From the NCBI GenBank assembly GCA_946902985.2, contig OX336388.2:129458346-129522345 (forward strand): a stretch of 64,000 bases of DNA, given 5' to 3'. The notes under the pieces are model-generated. The model was not told the DNA's origin and did no database searches. It saw only the letters and a program-made list of their open reading frames with translations. Position 1 is the stretch's first letter. The number at the start of each line of letters is the position of its first letter. Shown here in pieces: positions 1 to 11,448 of this stretch. Source of the stretch: Meconema thalassinum. Taxonomy: Eukaryota > Arthropoda > Insecta > Orthoptera > Tettigoniidae. Position numbers and translations under genes: made by a program.

Positions 1-170
1 GTGGAGAGTGTTGCTGGAATGAAATTGTGACAGGGAAAACCGGAGTACCCGGAGAAAAACCTGTCTGCCTCCGTTTTGTCCAGCACAGATCTCACATGGA
101 GTGACCGGGATTTGAACCACGGACCCAGCGGTGAGAGGCCGGCGTGCTGCCGCCTAAGCCACGGAGGCTT
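1..170 (-). mobile_element. tRNA-derived SINE, head end, antisense
   Basis: The reverse complement starts with a tRNA-like head: an A-box-like stretch (TGGCTTAGGCGG) and a B-box-like GGTTCAAATCC, followed by a non-tRNA body. The same sequence lies in sense orientation at 42,063-42,394, where target duplications define its limits. Here the 3' part runs off the left edge of the window. It abuts LINE A directly. Confidence 0.8.
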
Positions 171-2480
171 CAACCCGCAATAATAATGGAACAAAATTAA
201 TAGATTTCACTATCTTCAATCAGTTTCGGATTATGAACACACTATTTCCACACAAGGACAGTCATAAATACACGTGGTCCGCAAGAAATCAGAAATCCAT
301 TATTGATTATATCATTTGTAATGGAAAATTGGCAGATTTAGTTTTGGATACAAGAGTTTATCGAGGACCTGAATTGGAAACAGACCACTATTTATTAGTT
401 GCTCCTATTCGTTTAAAACCACGGTGGTTCAAGAAAAAGAAACAAAGAACACAGGAAAACGAAACTTTATATAAGGTTAACCTTTTAAATGATCCCAGTA
501 TAAAATGGCTATACCAAAACAGGCTTGATAATCACATTCAGATGATTCCACTTTCTGACGATGTGGAAGACGAGTGGTCCAATTTGAGTTCAGCTCTAAA
601 ACAGTCAGCATTTGAAAGTTTGGGAGGAAAAAGAAGATGGAAAAAGAAAAAGGGTTTAAGAATTTGGGACGAAGAAATTAAAAAAGTAATCTCCGAAAAA
701 ACAAATTCATATAAAAAGTTTCTGTCAACTGGTAAATTAGAAGATAAAATTGAATACCATCATAAGAGAGCAATAGCAAAAAGAGAAGTTCGAAAGAAAC
801 ACAGGGAAAGTTGGGAAAACTTTGTCTCGTACCTGGAGACTGGCATAACAAGACCACAACCACAAACATATAAAATTTTGAAAAAACTAAATAGGGAAGT
901 AAAAGAAGATGTAAAAATTAATGCAATATCTCACAAAGAATGGCTTGAGTATTTTCAGAGCCTTTGGTCGAGTCCAAATATTGAACAACTTGTTTTACAA
1001 GCATCTAACAACAAGTCATCGGAAAATATTACACTCGAAGAATTAGAACAGGTCTTGAGAAAACTTCGAAATGGGAAAACACCTGGAGAAGATTCGATAA
1101 ATGCAGAAATGTTGAAATATTCAGGCGATGCCTTCAAGAAAAGATTTCTCAGATTATTGAATTTAATCTGGATGGGTAACAGGCCTCCAGAAGATTGGCA
1201 AAAGGCATTAGTAGTTCCTCTTCATAAGAAGGGAAATATGAAAGTTTTGGAAAATTATAGAGGAATAAGTATACTTAACTCTGGATACAACATTTTTGCA
1301 AACATTGTTAAAGAAAAATTACTGAAACATTACTCTGAGTTAATAGGGAATGAACAACATGGGTTTAGAAAAGGTCGCACACGTGCAGATGCCTACTTCA
1401 CCTTCAAAATTTTGATCGAAAAACGCAGGGAGTTCAATTTGGAAACACACATATCATTTGTTGATTTTAAGAAAGCCTTTGATTCTGTTGACAGAAACAG
1501 ACTTATTGACATATTGGCCAGAGATGGTGTCCCCCAACAGTTAATTGATAACATTTCCAACATGTATAGTGGTACTCTTATTTCAGTAAGGTTAAGTAAT
1601 CATAAATCCGAGTGGAAGCCAATCAGCAGAGGGGTAAGACAAGGCTGTGGACTCTCTCCATTGCTATTCATAATCTACATGAATGCTATAATAAAGGTAT
1701 GGAGGTGTGAAAGACATGGTTCAATACCTATCAGCAGGCATCTAAAAAATTTAGATGCTATACTATTTGCTGATGATGTTGCATTGGTAGCAGCATCTGA
1801 AGATGATCTGCAGTGGTCAGTTTTCAACCTCCAGAAAGTGGCATCAAAATTCAGCATGTGCATTTCTACTGAAAAGACTAAAGTAATGGCCTTTAAGGGT
1901 AAGGACCCTATCCCCAGTAAAATTTGTCTGGATGGTAAAATTTTAGAAAGAGTTAACGAATTCAAGTATTTAGGATATCATTTATCTTTTCAAGAAGAAC
2001 GAGATATAACTGCAAAAATAACTAATTATACCAGAACAACAGGAATCATTAATCATGTCATGAAGCCATCTCTTGTCCAAAGGCATACACGCTTGCGTTT
2101 GTATAACACATTAGCCAGACCAACCCTATGCTATGGCAGCGAGGCATGGACAATAAGATGTCAGGACATCTCCAGACTCACAGCACACGAAATGACCTTT
2201 ATGCGCCAAACAGCAGGCTATACTAAATGGGATCATAAGAGAAACGAGGATGTGCTAAAGGAACTAAAAGTGAAACCAATAACTGCATACATTTGTGACT
2301 ACCAAGAGAACTGGAAGCATCATGTCCAAAGGATGGAACCTGGAAGATTTCCAAAGGAGATCCTTCGCTACCAGCCACGGGGAAATATATCGATAGGACG
2401 TCCGATGAAGAGATGGAGGGAAAGTGCAAGACCGTAACGGGACATTTGGCCCAATACTTGGAAGGAAGATGATGATGATG
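171..2480 (+). mobile_element. LINE A: 5'-truncated RTE-like non-LTR retrotransposon
   Basis: This copy holds the end of an endonuclease domain, a full reverse transcriptase and a short 3' end that finishes in a GAT-repeat tail (about 2,466-2,480). Such short microsatellite tails are common in RTE-type elements. The 5' part (most of the endonuclease) is missing; the copy begins where the antisense SINE ends. The coding frame has no stops, so the insertion is fairly young. Clade assignment (RTE/BovB-like) rests on overall RT style and is provisional. Confidence 0.75.
233..2437 (+). CDS. endonuclease-reverse transcriptase polyprotein, 5' partial (LINE A)
   Basis: This protein would copy its own RNA into DNA at a nicked target. 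The open frame gives 734 residues from the first Met, but the frame is already open upstream, back towards the SINE junction, so the Met is internal and the true N-terminus is lost. Residues about 1-60 are the end of an exonuclease-endonuclease-phosphatase fold, with a TDH in place of the usual SDH motif. The RT spans about 270-600: a NYRGIS block, an HGFRKGR block, FVDFKKAFDSVDR, a RGVRQGCGLSPLLF block and the catalytic FADD at residues 512-515. A C-terminal GRPMKRW segment is typical of these LINEs. There are no internal stops or frameshifts. Lacking most of the endonuclease, it should not be autonomous. Confidence 0.85.
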   Translation: MNTLFPHKDSHKYTWSARNQKSIIDYIICNGKLADLVLDTRVYRGPELETDHYLLVAPIRLKPRWFKKKKQRTQENETLYKVNLLNDPSIKWLYQNRLDNHIQMIPLSDDVEDEWSNLSSALKQSAFESLGGKRRWKKKKGLRIWDEEIKKVISEKTNSYKKFLSTGKLEDKIEYHHKRAIAKREVRKKHRESWENFVSYLETGITRPQPQTYKILKKLNREVKEDVKINAISHKEWLEYFQSLWSSPNIEQLVLQASNNKSSENITLEELEQVLRKLRNGKTPGEDSINAEMLKYSGDAFKKRFLRLLNLIWMGNRPPEDWQKALVVPLHKKGNMKVLENYRGISILNSGYNIFANIVKEKLLKHYSELIGNEQHGFRKGRTRADAYFTFKILIEKRREFNLETHISFVDFKKAFDSVDRNRLIDILARDGVPQQLIDNISNMYSGTLISVRLSNHKSEWKPISRGVRQGCGLSPLLFIIYMNAIIKVWRCERHGSIPISRHLKNLDAILFADDVALVAASEDDLQWSVFNLQKVASKFSMCISTEKTKVMAFKGKDPIPSKICLDGKILERVNEFKYLGYHLSFQEERDITAKITNYTRTTGIINHVMKPSLVQRHTRLRLYNTLARPTLCYGSEAWTIRCQDISRLTAHEMTFMRQTAGYTKWDHKRNEDVLKELKVKPITAYICDYQENWKHHVQRMEPGRFPKEILRYQPRGNISIGRPMKRWRESARP

Positions 2481-2776
2481 ACTCTGGCAAATGGGAGTGA
2501 AATGCGTCGTTGCTAACATCTGCAACATGAACCTATTGGATTCAGCAAGAGAATCAAACTTAGCCTCTTTCACTCCAACTCCAGCACGTAACCTAAACGA
2601 GGTGCCCCTGGTTAAGTCGAGCAACCCAGTAGCAGGTTGGGTATATGGGTAACCAATCCCAGCCGGAAGCTAGGTCGACAACCGATCAGTGCTGGGGGAC
2701 TCCCAGGCTTGAAGCCTTGGTAGCATAGAGAAATCAGAAAACACCCTGAGGCAACCTCTAGGGCCTTAGTTGCAAC

Positions 2777-3740
2777 ATGGATGCGTACGCGTCCAAAACA
2801 AACTCAAGTCAAGTAAGCATGATGGCACAACATTTCAACATTTCTTTTACCCCAGGGGGTAAGTCTTTGGATAAATTCCTCGTCGTGAAACCTGCGACGC
2901 ACGAGTCTCATTCCGAATCTGGGGGAGACTCGACATTATGCGAGAGACGAGTCGGAGCGTCTCGGTGTATCCCAACCAGTCAGAAGCTCAGAACCAAATC
3001 AAAAACCTTTCTAGCTACGTTCAACATTAACACCCTTACACAAATTGGCAAACTGAAAACTCTCACCGACGCACTACATGAAAATCAGATATGTATCATT
3101 GCCCTACAAGAAACAAGTTACCCAGACGAAGAGACTTTCGAATCTGAAGGTTGCCGCTTTTTCAAGAGCAGAGCTCAAAAGAGGGTCCTCAATGGATCTG
3201 TGATGCTTGGAACAGCGTTTGCTGTGAGAACCAGGATCCCTAAGTCGGTCGAAAATTTTGAGCCAGTAAATGACATATTATTCATATTAACAAACAAATG
3301 CACCAACAAAACCCACAGCCTAATTAACGCACATGTCCCCACAAATGACAAGAACAGATCTGACCCAGACGAAGTGGATAACTTTTGGGACCTACTGGAT
3401 GAAAAGCTCGCCAAAATTCCTCAACACCATGTTAAACTTCTTATGGGGGACTACAGTGCTCAACTTGGTCGAGAACACAGTATAGGAAAATCATTGGAAA
3501 CCATCCTGCCCACAAAAGAATCAATCAAAATGGTGAGAGATTGGTCTCCATTTGCGAAAACCATAACCTGCAGATTATGTCGACACACTTTCGCCATCCT
3601 CCCAGAAAGCAGACAACATGGCGATCTCCTGTCGACGCCATCGGAGAGTTCCAAATAGATCACGTCGCGATTTGTCGGAAAAACAGTCCTGAGATTATGG
3701 ATGTTAAGGTTAAAAAAAGGGCATAAACGTGGCCTCAGAC
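2777..3740 (+). pseudogene. LINE B endonuclease region (broken)
   Basis: From the Met at 2,777 the frame runs 293 codons. An endonuclease fold begins with a block containing FNINTL, then LQET (catalytic Glu), a GDYSAQLG block (where GDFNA is usual) and, after a frameshift near 3,540-3,600, HVAICRKN and DHY further on. The frame is lost around 3,540, and the matching protein continues in another frame to about 3,740, where SDHY-like coding text appears. Family knowledge says this domain nicks the target DNA; the frameshift disables it here. The upstream 280 bp without coding fits a 5' UTR. Confidence 0.7.
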
Positions 3741-3789
3741 CACTACATGTCCATAATTAAATTCAAACCGGTCCCTGCAAACACTAACA

Positions 3790-5849
3790 AGACGCCCAAA
3801 CAAATTATTCGCGTTGACACTGATAAACTCAAACAGAATGTAACTGAGTTCCAGGAACAGGCTCGACCAATCGACTGTGACTTTAACAACACAAAAAAAC
3901 CACCTGATCGAGGCTGCCAAGGAAATTGCTGAAATTAAAAGAAGCAAGAAACATGCCTGGTGGAATGATACATGTGCTTCAGTTCTCAAGAAAAGGCTCG
4001 ATGTATGGAAACAATATTACTCAACAAAATCGCAAACTGTTTGGGAAACCTACAAAGCCCAACGAGCCCAGACAGCTAAAGTGATCCGAGCTGAGAAACG
4101 TAAATATGAAAAGTCACTTATTGAAAAGATCGACCAAGACTTTAAAAGAAACAACACCCGAGAGTACTGCGGAACGTTCAAAAGGAAACGTACGGGTTAT
4201 AAACCTCCGTCGTTATGCTTTCAGCGAAAAGACGGTACACAGGCGACCTCAAATGAAGAACATTGTACCATCCTAGCTGATTACTTGAAGTACTTACTAA
4301 ATTGCGATCAACCCAAAAGTCCCATCAAGACCGAGGAACCCATTCGCAGATGCCCAGAATCGAGACCACTCAACAAAGACGAAATCAAGCGTCACATTGC
4401 TCGACTAAAAAAAAAAAAAAAAAAAACAAAGCGCCCGGAGAAGACTCTGTAGTTGCAGAACTTTGGAAATATGCTCCTGAAGAAGCAGTTGAAATCTTGC
4501 AGAAGCAAATAGAACAAATTTGCAAAAAAGAAATTCTACCAAAAGATTGGAAAACGGCCTCGATCCATCCGTTACACAAGAAAGGCAGCATGAGAAACGT
4601 CAACAACTACAGAGGAATATCCCTCCTACTGGTAACATACAAAATTCTCTCACTTGCTATCCTGGAGCGATTAGAAGCCGAAGTCGAGCATCAAATAGGA
4701 GAATAGCAAGGGGGATTCAGAAAGGGTCGTTCAACTGCCGAACAGATCCCCAGCCTCAAAACGATCATTAGATATTGCAATCTCAGGTCCAAATCGTACG
4801 TATCAGTCTTTGTGGACTTCAAGAAGGCTTACGATTCGATAGACCGCGAAGTTCTGTTGAACATCCTCAACGAATTCGGGGTTGACCTGAAACTGCTGGC
4901 ATTAATTAGAGCCACCCTAACTGAAACAAAATCCAAAGTAAAGTTCCTGTGATGTCTGTCGGATTCCTTTGAGGTCAAAACGGGAGTCAGACAAGGTGAC
5001 GGGCTCTCTCCAAAGCTTTTCAACTGCGTTCTCGAAAAAGTCATTCGGACCTGGCGAACAAAATTATTAGAAACTGAGTATAGCCCTCTGAGAATGGGAA
5101 CAAAATCCAAGGGGATCATAGTCGACTGTCTAGCATTCGCTGAGGACATCTCCATTCTGTCGAACGACGTAGAAACTGCTAGGATGCAAATCGACCTTTT
5201 AAAATAAATCGCTGAACAAACTGGCTTGCAGATATCATTCGAAAAAACAGAAGTAATGACTTACATCAAATACGCCCCAGCAAAACTGCAGACAAAATAC
5301 GGGAAGATCAAGAGAGTGGAAAAATTTAAGTACTTGGGAGATATCATCATGAAAAGTGGACTGGACAAAGAAGCACTCAAGGAACGAGTTCGCAAACTCG
5401 AAATAGCCTATCAAACATCGCGCTCAATATACAACAAAATATGGCTGTCCAAAAATACTAAACTACGTCATTATGAAACTGTTCTGAAACCAGTTGTTAT
5501 GTATGCAGCCGAAACCCTATCCCTAAATGCTAATAAAGGACTCCTTGAAGAACTGGAGAAAAAAGAGCCCAAAATCGTCAGAGGTATAATGGGATCAAAT
5601 TACAAGAATGGCATCTACTATAAAAAATCCAACAAAGAAGTCTACAGTGAAATAGAGAAAATTTCAGAAACGATCCGTAGGAGGCAGGCACGGTATTACG
5701 GTCATCTAAAACGAATGGACGGAAACAGGCTGACTAAACAGATTTTTCATTTCCTTGACTCCAATCCCAAAACCACAATGCCCTGGTTTATGAATACCAA
5801 AGACGACCTGAAAATGCTGCATCTAAAACCCGACGACGCCTTCAATTAG
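3790..5849 (+). pseudogene. LINE B reverse transcriptase region (broken)
   Basis: Pieces of one RT lie in successive frames: linker and early RT at 3,877-4,430, the APGEDSVVAELW and NYRGIS blocks at 4,430-4,703, an in-frame TAG before the QGGFRKGR block, FVDFKKAYDS near 4,815, a GVRQGDGLSP block near 4,990, and the C-terminal part with FKYLGD at 5,226-5,849. The first frame break falls at a run of about 18 adenines near 4,410-4,427. The catalytic FADD is altered to FAED near 5,140, a second, independent reason for inactivity. Another stop (TGA) follows KVKFL near 4,950. Confidence 0.8.
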
Positions 5850-6059
5850 AGATCTCTTCCGCAAAAAGATACTGACTAATGGGCTAACCCGAGACGAGAC
5901 ACCGAACCCGAAAAGAATACAAGGTACAACCTGGACAGCGGGACGCAAGATGGCTCACTCACAGAGAATGAGGAAATTCTGGGCTCAGAGGAAAGCGAAA
6001 CAAATTTTCAAGTGTAGCAAGACTTAACGTAGTCCTAGATGGCCTCAACGAATTATATA

Positions 6060-6594
6060 TATATATATTATATAATAATAATAAATACTTTATAGTTCCG
6101 TTTCTCATACGTGTTTATCTACTGACGCTGTAGAGTGATTCTAGTTAACGTTATGGATGTTCGAAAATAATTTTCGTTGTATACTCCTCAATTTTTTGAA
6201 GTGGCACATCTTTGGAGTCTGTAAATGATGAAGATTGTTGTTGTTTTATGGGACGGAGCACTAAGATCATCTGCCCCAAATCTTGACATTGCTCGGTATA
6301 AAACAGTCACCAGTCCAGCATAGGAGATCGAGAAGTGGGACTGGCGGACTTCTCTCCATTTCTTATAGGAGTTAGTTAATTAGATAGTTATTGTTGTTTT
6401 AAGGGGCGGGACAACGAGGTCATCTTGCCCTTTTCTCTTAAGAGAGAGGATTGTCTATCAAACTTATGCGTATGCCTATTATGAAACTTATCAACAAGAT
6501 GGATAAATCAATGCGCCATTTTATACCGCCAGCTCTACTATGCTGTTATGGTGGTTGCCTATACAGATTTCATCACGGCGTTTAAAGGTTGAGG
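6060..6594. other. spacer with two antisense LINE 3'-tail remnants
   Basis: No gene seen. Two short stretches (about 6,236-6,300 and 6,366-6,440) read in antisense as the conserved 3' end seen in LINE C: an oligo-GTTA/GTTGTTGTTTTAAGG start followed by a GGTCATCT-like block. The second is preceded by GTTAGTTAATTAG, matching the (TAAC)n tail of LINE C in antisense. It may be the 3' terminus of the same LINE copy whose ORF2 end is found at 8,497-8,585. Confidence 0.55.
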
Positions 6595-6710
6595 ATAGAA
6601 CACACCGACGATCGCAATGGTCAGCATTTTCACTGCCTACTTCACTCACGCAATGCAGGAGGATAGACCACACCGACGTTTGCAATGACCAGCATTTTCA
6701 CTGACTACTG
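6595..6710. repeat. outlying 1.5 units of the 68-bp minisatellite
   Basis: About one and a half units similar to the main array at 7,003-8,487 lie here, separated from it by about 290 bp of unrelated sequence (6,711-7,002). This suggests a later insertion split the array. Confidence 0.7.
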
Positions 6711-7002
6711 ATATCGCGTCAGGAGTTGGCAGTCGGGTTTGAACTGCAGGGGTCTTCCCGCTCACTGCGTAACGCGCATTCCAAAAACATTCAGTTGGTC
6801 ACTACTTGCCTCACTCACTCAGCACATTCCTTCTTTCAGTGGCTGAGTGTCGCCTGTTGCAATGACATCCATTGGCATGCGGCAAGCCGATATATTTAAC
6901 TTAGGAATAGGCGGGCCGCGCATGCGTACTGCAAGACCCCTCGCACCCCGCCAAAGCGTGTTCAACTGCCATCTCCTGCCGCGATGACAGTACTTCCCTC
7001 AC
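6711..7002. other. unassigned insert inside minisatellite
   Basis: A 290-bp, more GC-rich stretch between two minisatellite blocks. It contains no long open frame. A tRNA-like GGTTTGAACTGC is present near 6,738 but no tRNA fold was found. Probably an insertion; class unknown. Confidence 0.35.
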
Positions 7003-8487
7003 ACAATGCAGAGAGTTAGAACACACCGACGATCGCAATGGCCACCATTTCCACTGCCTACTTCACGCACACAATGCTAGAGGGTAGAACACATCAACAA
7101 TCGCAATGGCCAGCATTTCCACTGCCTACTTCACTCACACAATGCAGAGAGTTAGAACACACCGACGATCGCAATGGCCACCATTTTCATTGCCTACTTC
7201 ACTCACACAATGCAGGAGGGTAGAACATACCGACGATCGCAATGGCCATCATTTCCATTTCCTACTTCACGCACACAATGCTGGAGGGTAGAACACATCA
7301 ACAATCGCAATGGCCAGCATTTCCACTGCCTACTTCACGCACACAATGCTGGAGGGTAGAACACATCAACAATCGCAATGGCCAGCATTTCCACTGCCTA
7401 CTTCACTCACACAATACAGGAGGATAGACCACACCGACGATCGCAATGGCCAGCATTTCCACTGCCTACTTCACTCACACAATGCAGGAGGATAGAACAC
7501 ACCGACGATCGCAATGGCCAGCATTTCCACTGCCTACTTCACTCACACAATACAGGAGGATAGAACACACCGACGATCGCAATGGCCATCATTTCCACTG
7601 CCTACTTCACTCACACAATACAGGAGGATAGAACACACTGACGATCGCAATGGCCATCATTTCCACTGCCTACTTCACTCACACAATGCAGGAGGATAGA
7701 ACACACCGACAATCGCAATGGCCAGCATTTCCACTGCCTACTTCACTCACACAATGCAGGAGGATAGACCACACCGACGTTTGCAATGGCCAGCATTTTC
7801 ATTGCCTACTTCACTCACACAATGCAGGAGGATAGAACACACCGACGTTTGCAATGGCCTGCATTTTCATTGCCTACTTCACTCACACAATGCAGGAGGA
7901 TAGAACACACCGACGCTCGCAATGGCCAGCATTTCCACTGCCTACTTCACATACACAATGCAGGAGGATAGACCACACCGACGTTTGCAATGGCCATCAT
8001 TTCCACTGTCTACTTCACTCACACAATGCAGGAGGATAGAACACACCGACGTTTGCAAGGACCAGCAATTCCACTGCCTACTTCACTCACACAATGCCGG
8101 AGGATAGACCACACCGACGTTTGCAATGGCCAGCATTTCCACTGTCTACTTCACTCACACAATGCAGGAGGATAGACTACACCAGCGTTTGCAATGGCCA
8201 GTATTTCCACTGCCTACTTCACTCACACAATGCAGGAGGATAGAACACACCAACGATCGCAATGGCCATCATTTCCACTGCCTACTTCACTCACACAACG
8301 TAGGAGGATAGAACACATCAATGATCGCAATGGCCAGCATTTCCACTGCCTACTTCACTCACACAATACTGGAGGATAGACCTCACCGACGTTTGCAATG
8401 ACCAACATTTCCACTGCCTACTCCACTCACACGATGCAGAGAAGTAGAACACACCGACGTTTGCAATGGCCAACATTTCCACTGCCT
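7003..8487. repeat. 68-bp tandem minisatellite, about 22 units
   Basis: The landmark AATGGCC recurs every 68 bp from 7,037 to 8,465 with no net insertion or deletion over 21 steps. Units differ by base changes in a short variable slot: forms with CAACAATCGC lie near the 5' end, CGACGATCGC in the middle and CGACGTTTGC mainly from 7,775 onward, so subtype blocks are visible. Because 68 is not a multiple of 3, every frame shows repeated 61-codon open stretches; these are by-products of the repeat, not genes. Confidence 0.95.
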
Positions 8488-8496
8488 GCGTATCGT

Positions 8497-8585
8497 ACAG
8501 ACCATGGTTTCTTCGTAGATCAGCAAGATTCACCCACTCAGTTAAAATGTGAGCTACGGTGCAAGAGCAGATTGTGGGTACATTG
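8497..8585 (-). pseudogene. fragment of I-like LINE ORF2 C-terminus
   Basis: In antisense this reads as a close relative of the C-terminal Cys/His segment of LINE C ORF2: AHILTE followed by NLADLRRNHGL, against AHIFTE and DLADLRRNLGL in LINE C. The match stops abruptly where the minisatellite begins on one side and near 8,590 on the other. Confidence 0.75.
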
Positions 8586-8775
8586 TTTACTTAGATAGCC
8601 AAAATAGGACACGCTTTTCCCGTTGTCTTCGTAGTGTAAGTTGTTGGCTTGTCGACTCGGTTTTCATTATACAAAGCTTGTAGGAGTTCTAATCCCACTT
8701 CCGATATGTTCATTCTTGATGTGTAACATATTTCCGCTCGGTTGCTGGATAGTGTTGTGGGAGTGATTTTGAAAA
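8586..8775. other. unassigned spacer
   Basis: No gene, repeat or RNA recognised between the ORF2 fragment and the next tandem array. Confidence 0.3.
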
Positions 8776-9095
8776 TTGGGGACGGAAGTGGATCGGAACG
8801 ATCGAGCTGGCAGTGGTGGATCGAACGGAAGTATGCACTGCCCGCTCGATCGATCGAACGGAAGTGTACTAGCTGGCAGTGGTGGAAAATGGAAGTATGC
8901 ACTGCCCGCTCCATCAATCGAACGGAAGTGTACTAGCTGGCAGTGGTGGAAAACGTAAGTATGCACTGCCCGCTCGATCGATCGAACGGAAGTGTACTAG
9001 CTGGCAGTGGTGGAACGAACGGAAGTGTAAGATGCACTGCCAACTCGATCGATCGATCCAGCGGTAAGACCCAGCTGGCAGTGGTACGAGAAACA
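8776..9095. repeat. 64-66-bp tandem array, about 4.5 units
   Basis: CTGGCAGTGG starts at 8,807, 8,873, 8,937 and 9,001, with a partial fifth near 9,072. Each unit includes a CGATCGATCGAACGG block and a GTGCACTGCC-like block, giving local inverted symmetry (CACTGCC against GGCAGTG). Open frames across it are repeat by-products. Confidence 0.9.
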
Positions 9096-10507
9096 ATGAG
9101 CGCGCGGTGTCGGAAATTGATACCATGTCGTACTCTCGGGCATGTAGAATGTATATGACATAGGCCTACTGAACGGAAAACGCTCATGTGAACTCTGGTG
9201 TCAAGTGATTGAAACAAATGACATGGTACATGCTCGAAGTCTTCGTATCAGTATTTAAATGGTAAAATGCCTTAATATCAAACATTGTAAGTAGTCGGCA
9301 TTGCCGGTATTATGTTTCTGCACAATGGCTATTCAAATATTAACCCACATAACGGTAATGCAGTCATCAATATAATATAATCGTTGTGGTTATACGAGAA
9401 TTGAGCAAGCCTTCATGAACTATTACTGAATACATTCTCTTTACTCACAAGAGGGCCTATTCATAAGGCATTTTAAACTCAATTTCACGCAGGAACATTT
9501 TCGAAACAAGCAAAATATAAATGAAACTTAATTCCGTAATGCAGTATTATTGGAACGTGGAGATAAGTCACCATCTTGTGTACAAAACTTTCGTAGTCGA
9601 AATTGCCCTGGGGTTAGTGCTTATGAAAGTGAATCTTGGGTTCGAATCCCGGACGGGGTAGATATTTTTGCTACCAGATTATCATTTTAAATGATATTTA
9701 TCATATCAATATGACTCATTTTAACAGAATCCATATGAAATTACGTGTTCGTCTGTGGATGAAGAGGACCTGTTTATAAGGAATATAAGGTTATGAGCGG
9801 TGTCGCGTCCATTAATATTGTTGATCCATATCGTATTCTTTATTTAGGCTAGTGCTAGTGCTCTAAAATGAGTTCCGTATTATAAACTAAAATATATGTA
9901 AAACACTCCCTTTTACAATAGATTAATATTTGTGCCAATAATAGTATAAAATACCGGTGTATCAACAATTTCACGTGAGGTTTCTTCTATGTCAGATGTT
10001 ACACATCATATGCGACTACTGTAAGGCTCGTAATTTTTTTAAATTTCCGTATTTTCTTTTCTTGGTATTAGTATATATTCATTGTCCTAGACATATTTTA
10101 TATTCATATGGATGCAAGTTCGTGTGAAAATCTGAAACAAACCAATTCATCCGCCATTGCAAGACGAGCGAGGTAGAATTCAGCTCTTTTCCTCTACTTT
10201 AGCAGTACTTTAGAGAGTTGAGTGGTCAGATTTGGCCATTTAACGTAATAGCTTGTTAGTAGTAAGTTAACAAACGTTTCTGTTCGATGAAATGCTCGTG
10301 CAAAGTTAAATAACCTTTAATGATGAATGAAGTGATGATTGTCGTTGGTGAAGACGGCCCTTAGTACACGTGGTAGTGGTGGATGCATATGTTCAATGGG
10401 ACTAATGCCCAAGGAGAACTGTCAAAAAAGTGTCAATTTATAGTAAACACACTTTATGGGGGCTGTTCCATGGACTCTACTCAATACCACCTGTCGTAAG
10501 GAAACCA
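9096..10507. other. AT-rich spacer, no gene seen
   Basis: No long open frame or known repeat found. A weak tRNA-like segment with GGGTTCGAATCCCGG near 9,639-9,653 could be a SINE head remnant, but no convincing A box precedes it at the right distance. Confidence 0.4.
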
Positions 10508-11448
10508 TAACGGTAGAGGAGTAGTGACAGTTCTGACCCAATTCAGAACCATCCTAACCCCACTACTATGTCTTAGCCATGTAATATTTGTAATATTTCA
10601 TGAATCAATGGTCGGATTTTCACAAATGAGGTGTCGAAGGACTTGGGCTGACGCCCTCCTTCCTAACTTATTCCCACCCAAAAATAAAACCTACCCCTAC
10701 TAGGGGGGTGAAATAGTTTTTTTTAGTAAATGTTGCTTTCCATATACGGCAGACATGAGGCTGGATACCGGTATGAAATTAAATGTTGTTCTACATGAAA
10801 GACATGCATAGGATGTAACGCCATTATGAATTAGCATTTTTGTTTTTTGTTTTTACGCATGCGCACTAGTTTTTTATGTAAGAGCGCGGGCTTTTTAAAT
10901 AATTATTTATGAATATGTTATTTTTTTAAATGTAACCAAAAGATCGAAAACTAATAGGTCACGCGTTTTGTAATATCTCACAAACCAATAAGGCTAGCGA
11001 CTGGTATGATGGGTCGTTGGACTTGGGGTAACGCCCTGTTTTTGAATGTATTATTCATTTTTGCCAAAAGGGCCCAACTACACTTTTGTTAATATCTCGC
11101 AAACCAATAAGGCTAGAGGCGTGTACGAGATGTCCAAGGACTTGGAGTGACTTTTCCCTTTCAAAGTTGTATTTATGTTTCCAAACGAAAATTTTTGACA
11201 AAGGGCCTAACGCCATACATGTTGAAAAAATAATTATTTTTTACCTGCTTCAAATGTTAATAAAGAGTATTCGTACAAAGAAAGACCATACATCTGGACG
11301 TGTGTTTCAACGAGGCTATCACCGGCCACAGTGGCTGTGCTCAATAGAACAATCGATATTTCGACGGGACAGCGGGGCAATGGTTTGTTTTTCAGATATT
11401 TTCTATAACGGACGGATAGAGGCTAATATTTGAAAATGCTTGAAGCGT
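10508..11448 (+). repeat. dispersed repeat X, copy 1, left part
   Basis: This segment matches, in reverse complement, about 52,440-53,505. The match resumes at 28,306 after LINE C, so LINE C sits inside X. Inside X a motif of about 70-110 bp recurs (near 10,585, 10,970 and 11,090): TAATATCT or a close form, then CAAACCAATAAGGCTAG, then GACTTGGGGTAACGCC or variants. A more distant version lies at 28,660-28,760. X has no coding frame of note and its class is unknown. Confidence 0.8.
11437..11448. repeat. LINE C target-site duplication, left copy
   Basis: TGCTTGAAGCGT occurs here and at 28,294-28,305, directly flanking LINE C. The uninterrupted X copy at about 52,430-52,445 has it once. Confidence 0.92.

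Larger units (their letters stand above)
2495..6085 (+). mobile_element. LINE B: decayed RTE-like non-LTR retrotransposon
   Basis: A nearly complete but inactive element. It has a 5' untranslated stretch (about 2,495-2,776), an endonuclease region, an RT region and a 3' end finishing in AT/ATA repeats at about 6,053-6,085. The reading frame is broken by several frameshifts and stops. It is a different family from LINE A, judging by RT sequence. A shorter RT fragment of the same type lies at 54,684-54,905. Confidence 0.75.

Noticed and set aside
6840..7000. Possible promoter or CpG-rich start for a gene over the minisatellite
   Set aside because: No coding region follows; the stretch is better seen as an insert in the repeat.
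7038..8533. Repeated 61-codon open frames across the minisatellite
   Set aside because: They arise from the 68-bp repeat in shifting frames; no start context, domain or conservation beyond the repeat itself.
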